Below are positions 59,968 to 64,000 of a stretch of DNA of 64,000 bases, piece after piece. A model generated the notes under the pieces. It saw only the letters and a list, made by a program, of their open reading frames with translations. It was not told the origin of the DNA and did not search any database. Within the stretch, counting starts at the first letter, position 1. Every line of letters starts with the position of its first letter. The position numbers were made by a program, and so were the translations under genes. The DNA is from Archegozetes longisetosus (taxonomy: Eukaryota; Arthropoda; Arachnida; Sarcoptiformes; Trhypochthoniidae), in contig JAEMBT020000002.1 in the NCBI GenBank assembly GCA_018873245.2, positions 12,212,001-12,276,000 on the forward strand. Direction: 5' to 3'.

Positions 59968-62900
59968 CTTTTCAATGGCAAAAGAAAAAATTTATAAATG
60001 TGTTTGGCACGTTTAGGAACAGATTGATCAGGTCAATCGTCAAAATTTAGGTCATATTTGAAATATTTGTTAAAATGTGTGAAAATGGCTAGATTTTTTC
60101 AATCTATCAATTTATTGGACAAACCAATGTATTGTCCGTGAAGGCTGCACCTGAAATCATCAAAACTTGTTTAGTTCATTTTGAGTTTATGCAACCGAAA
60201 ACCAGAATTTTTTATCACTTTAAACCCTAAAACAGTCAAATTGATTTATATGATGGCTGTTGCAGTGATACAGTCTAATTACTGTGGCGGGCATTCAAGC
60301 TTTTAACCTGCCTTTTGATAAATTTTATTAATAAATTGCATGAATAAGAAAATAAGCACCATATTAATTTATGAATCAGTTTTCAACACTTTCTAAAACT
60401 ATCGATTCAATTTAAAAAACAAAAATACAGAATAAATTTTCCTACAATTTAAGTATTAATCAATTAATTAAATTAATTAATTAATTTTTTAATTTGAAGT
60501 ATTGAAAAGATGGATCAGAAAATAGAGAGAAAATTTATAATAAGGCGTATCTTTTCAGCAAATTAGCGGATGGTTGATTTACTGCTTGAGTCTTTATTTT
60601 TAAATATTTTGCTCAGTCAATTTTCAAACTATTAGAGAAATGGCATTATTCAATTTAAAGCAAATATTCTCTATAGTAGAAATGTTTCGAAAATTTGTCT
60701 ACTCCACTTGTATATTTCAAATTTTTTAAATACTAATATTTCGTTAGTTTACTACGAATTAAGTGAACAAAATTTGAAAGATGAATGTAAACAAAAATTA
60801 TAACTGAAGCTTCAATTTGATGTACAAAAGCCGACTTCCAACAAACACATCGATTATTTCGAATGATTGCTTAAGTCGTTAGAAGGCACACAGAAACCAA
60901 ATATCACTGATGAAGAGAACCGGAAAGAGCCAGAAAGGGAGTGCAATTGCGTTTGTGATAAATATATTAACAATATTTGTCTTAACAAATTTGCATAAAA
61001 TTTCAAATATTCTGTTGTTCAAAATATTTGAAGGAGCAAATTACTTGGAAGTGAACATTGGATTCAAGTGACAACACAATTCTTTTGATAATGCAGTCAA
61101 AACAAGTTTTTAAATTTAACTCTCGACAGTTCACTGAAACCGTTGGCTCAACAACTACAAAATTTCTTTAACAATTTGAAGACTATTTTAAGAAAAGTTT
61201 AGTAAACAAATTAAGAAAGAGAAACACTGCTTTATTTGTGTGAAAATCAGATTTAAGTAAAATTAACTGAGATAATGCATTTCACTGATGTTTTCAATGA
61301 ATACTCTCTCAACAATTTGACTCAAAAATAATTCTATCAGTTTTTGGTCAAACATCAAAACAGTGACTTATGCCTAAATTAAAATAATTAAACATCTAAA
61401 TGCATTTTTGAGCAAACACAAGTCTGTTGACATTATTAAATAAATGCGTGAATAATGCTTGCATTCTTATTTAAATTAAGATGTATCGCATTGCGTACTA
61501 GATGCTATTATTTTGTTATAATTAAAGCTCACAACTTTTATCATTAATTTAAACAATAAATTGTGTTTTTTGGATCGCTCGCACTCTGTTCTCATAGCAA
61601 ATAACCTGAGAAAAGATAGACTAACAGTTGCATTGAGAGATCACTGTAAATTTTGTCTCATAATTATGCGATTAATGATACAGATAGAGAAATAATCATT
61701 TAAATCAGCAGTAATTCCTCAGTTTTATGGCATCTCGTGGAAACTCGTGAACTTTTTACTAATTTCATTTGTTAAATAGTTGCAAACCTTTACAAAAATA
61801 AAGTTTTAAATCATTAAAGATTTGAATGTCGAGAAATGATTGATATTGATTAATATTGATTTATCAGATGATTAATATTTGAATTAAAACTAAACTCTCT
61901 TAATAATATTGAAACTACTTGAAACAAGATACTTTATTTTAATATAATTATTAAATCGAAGACTTACTAGTTTGAAGCACAAATCTGAAGATTAAAAACT
62001 AAACTGTTTATATGCAACATTATTTTTATTGATTTAGTTTAATCCAGAAAAATATAATTTAAATAAAGTTTAAAATGAAAAACAGCTATTCATAAGTCTG
62101 CAAATTGTGATGATCTATTGCGCGAACGCTTGAATTAACTTTTGTGTTGTAATAGGAACTTGTACTGATATTTCACTTTCTGATTCATTAGAAAACGTGT
62201 TAAGCGTTAATAACTATTGAAAACTAAAGTCAATCAATCAAAACTAGTTTATCGTATTATTGAATTATCATAAATTGCATATTAAGTTGTTTCCTTATTA
62301 AGATGTTTCCGTATTAAGCCGCTTAATCATTAAGTTGTTATCTTATTTGAACAGCTTAATAGGAGAATTGTTTTTTGAAGCATGCGTAGTATTCACGGCC
62401 TAATTAGGAAACTGTTTAATATGCAACTTATGATATAATCCTGTACAGTATCAGTAATTCATCTCTAAATTTTTTTATTCATTGCATGTGTATTGCTCTC
62501 AAGGGATAGGAAATATTTCTATAAACTACTAAAAAGCAAATATCAAAATATATTGCGGAATAGCGACAGTCGTTAACCAGAAATAATTTGCTATCTCAAT
62601 GTCATAATGTATTGCTTAATGTTGGAGCGAAAATGATTTTTCAATTCATCAAAAATACATCAATACATTAGCGTTGATGGACGCTACAACACTCTGGCAT
62701 AAATAACATTTATCTATTGCAGCGAAGAGACTTAGAATGTCTGATTGGTTGCAATTCTTCAGAATGTTGATAGGATTAATGCAGGCAATTGTCATTAATA
62801 TATTCATGCCATGCAAAAGAGTTGCTTCTCTACTATCACTCAATGATCACAAATATGAATTCACTTTCTTGTGTTTTTTTATTTTCCTAATCATAACTTT

Positions 62901-64000
62901 CTGACTAACTCAAACTGAAGCAATAATTCAAAAGTCAACCCATAAGAGATTTGGCATAATTGCACAACCGAGCAGTTTGTTTGCACACTTAAAGTTATGC
63001 GTTGAACATATGCAATGCATCTAAAAACAAAAAAGTCCAAAACCATCAAAAAGCATATGGAAAACAGTTCATTTCCCTAAATGCAAAACTTTCTTGTTTT
63101 TTATTCTCATACACAAAATTCCAGCATCAAATTCAGCACAATTTAATGGATTTGAAGTCGATTTGATGCAGTTCTTGTACCACTGAATAAGGCCTAATGG
63201 TATAAACCACTAGCTCTGCATAAAATGCAAAGTTTAACTTAAGAAATTCATTTCAGTTAAATTCCCTTCTCATGTATTACTCTTATTAAAGAAAAATGCA
63301 ACTTTTATAAAGTTAAAGTTTGCATATCATTTTATGCACTAATCTAACGAACTTCAACATGAAAATGAAATAAAGGCTTCACTTTTATCAATGAAAGTTA
63401 TGAGCCTTTCAGCATAAATAACAAAAAAGTTATAATAAAGAAAAAATCTGAAGTAGAAATAAAAGATAATTCAAGCCATTACTGTTAAGTAGAATTGAAA
63501 AATAAAAGCACATAATTTCAGCTAATGATCCTTCTCTTGAAATTCAAGATTTCGGTTGCCAGCTATCAGGCTTGGTCCCAAATTTTCAAGTTAAAAAAAC
63601 TTTTAATTCCAAACACGAGGATTTGCTTTAAAATAACATTGACTTTCCAAGTTATCAGAATTGTTAGATTAATCAAATTTTCCGTTATTCTCTAAACAAT
63701 ACAGTGTTTAGATCTTCAAAGCGATTTTAAAGTTATTTGTATAATGGTAAACGCTTAGCTCTTAATTTTCCATTCCTTATGTTACAAAACATTAATAAGC
63801 TTGAAAAAATAGTAATTACTATAAGTTCTAAATGAAAGATTCGGGCTATTTAACGTCTGTGATTCAAAAATTGAAGTAGAAATGTCAGAGTTGAGCAGAA
63901 GATCGGCAGCCGGATTCAACATACTATTATATTCGAACAAAATCGATCAACCCAGATAACTTTTGCTCTAATACTCTAAAATTTATATTATTCTACCAAA

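Larger units (their letters stand above)
42860..64000. other. Gene-poor AT-rich region with exon-like islands
   Basis: About 21 kb with no gene I can identify. It probably contains upstream regulatory DNA and long introns of the zinc-finger gene. Exon-like minus-strand islands lie near 43411-43489, 46317-46480, 57621-57727 and 59574-59967. Simple repeats include (GA)n at 51479-51519, an AT-rich repeat at about 50059-50085 and ATCA units near 52633-52653. Stretches not named in other entries showed nothing beyond short chance frames. Confidence 0.45.

Noticed and set aside
60855-60965. Hydrophobic minus-strand reading near a pyrimidine-rich acceptor
   Set aside because: Both strands are open for short stretches and the hydrophobic reading is simply the complement of an acidic one. 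Too weak to call.
61560-61660. Exon-like minus-strand segment after ATCTTTTCTCAG
   Set aside because: Good acceptor, but the following frame has no clear donor or family pattern and could be chance.
62649-62843. 64-codon open frame on the minus strand
   Set aside because: Slightly GC-richer than its surroundings, but no splice sites or homology support it.
1-64000. CRISPR arrays, integrated viruses or LTR elements
   Set aside because: No regularly spaced repeats, long terminal repeats or reverse-transcriptase, capsid or envelope motifs were seen.

Overview
This window is nuclear DNA from a small-genome animal. It is AT-rich, its GT-AG introns fall into a short class (54 to about 110 bp) and a longer class (about 250 to 650 bp), and its genes are recognisable metazoan housekeeping genes. 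The overall look suits an arthropod, possibly an acariform mite, but that is an inference without a diagnostic marker. No CRISPR array, operon, rRNA or tRNA gene, or intact transposon was found.

Gene-dense part (about 1.0-33.6 kb): CDC27/APC3 (+), an ABT1/Esf2 homologue (-), an unnamed secreted or membrane protein with a fibronectin-III-like and a ZP-like module (+), TAF5 (-), mitochondrial rRNA methyltransferase MRM3 (+), mitochondrial ribosomal protein L16 (-), cofactor-independent phosphoglycerate mutase (+), a peripherin-type tetraspanin (-), a drastically shortened dynein heavy chain (+), MED31 (-), phosphopantetheinyl transferase AASDHPPT (-) and the GPI-transamidase catalytic subunit PIGK (+). 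Strands alternate almost perfectly, giving four head-to-head pairs that share 313-536 bp upstream regions and five tail-to-tail pairs. Exon structures were rebuilt by hand from splice sites and family similarity. Several extend well beyond the longest open frame: CDC27 gains two 5' exons, MRPL16 a distant presequence exon, TAF5 a last exon, and MED31 two exons. ABT1 and MRM3 each carry one apparent missing A in an A-rich run, more likely sequence error than biology.

Gene-poor part (33.6-64 kb, plus 5.5-12.6 kb): a five-finger C2H2 zinc-finger gene lies at 40.1-42.9 kb (-), with a probable N-terminal exon at 43.4 kb. The rest is AT-rich DNA with simple repeats. Several exon-like islands on the minus strand (about 46.0-46.5, 57.6-58.0 and 59.6-60.0 kb) may be 5' exons of the zinc-finger gene or the 3' end of a gene entering from the right edge.

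The most remarkable object is the dynein heavy chain (24,683-29,999). One uninterrupted frame joins an axonemal-type tail and half a linker directly to the end of AAA4, then a complete stalk with microtubule-binding domain and AAA5. It stops before AAA6. AAA1-AAA3, most of AAA4 and every P-loop are absent, so it should bind microtubules but cannot be a motor. The genes otherwise act in unrelated processes (cell cycle, transcription, mitochondrial translation, glycolysis, GPI anchoring), so the window is a neighbourhood and not a functional cluster.
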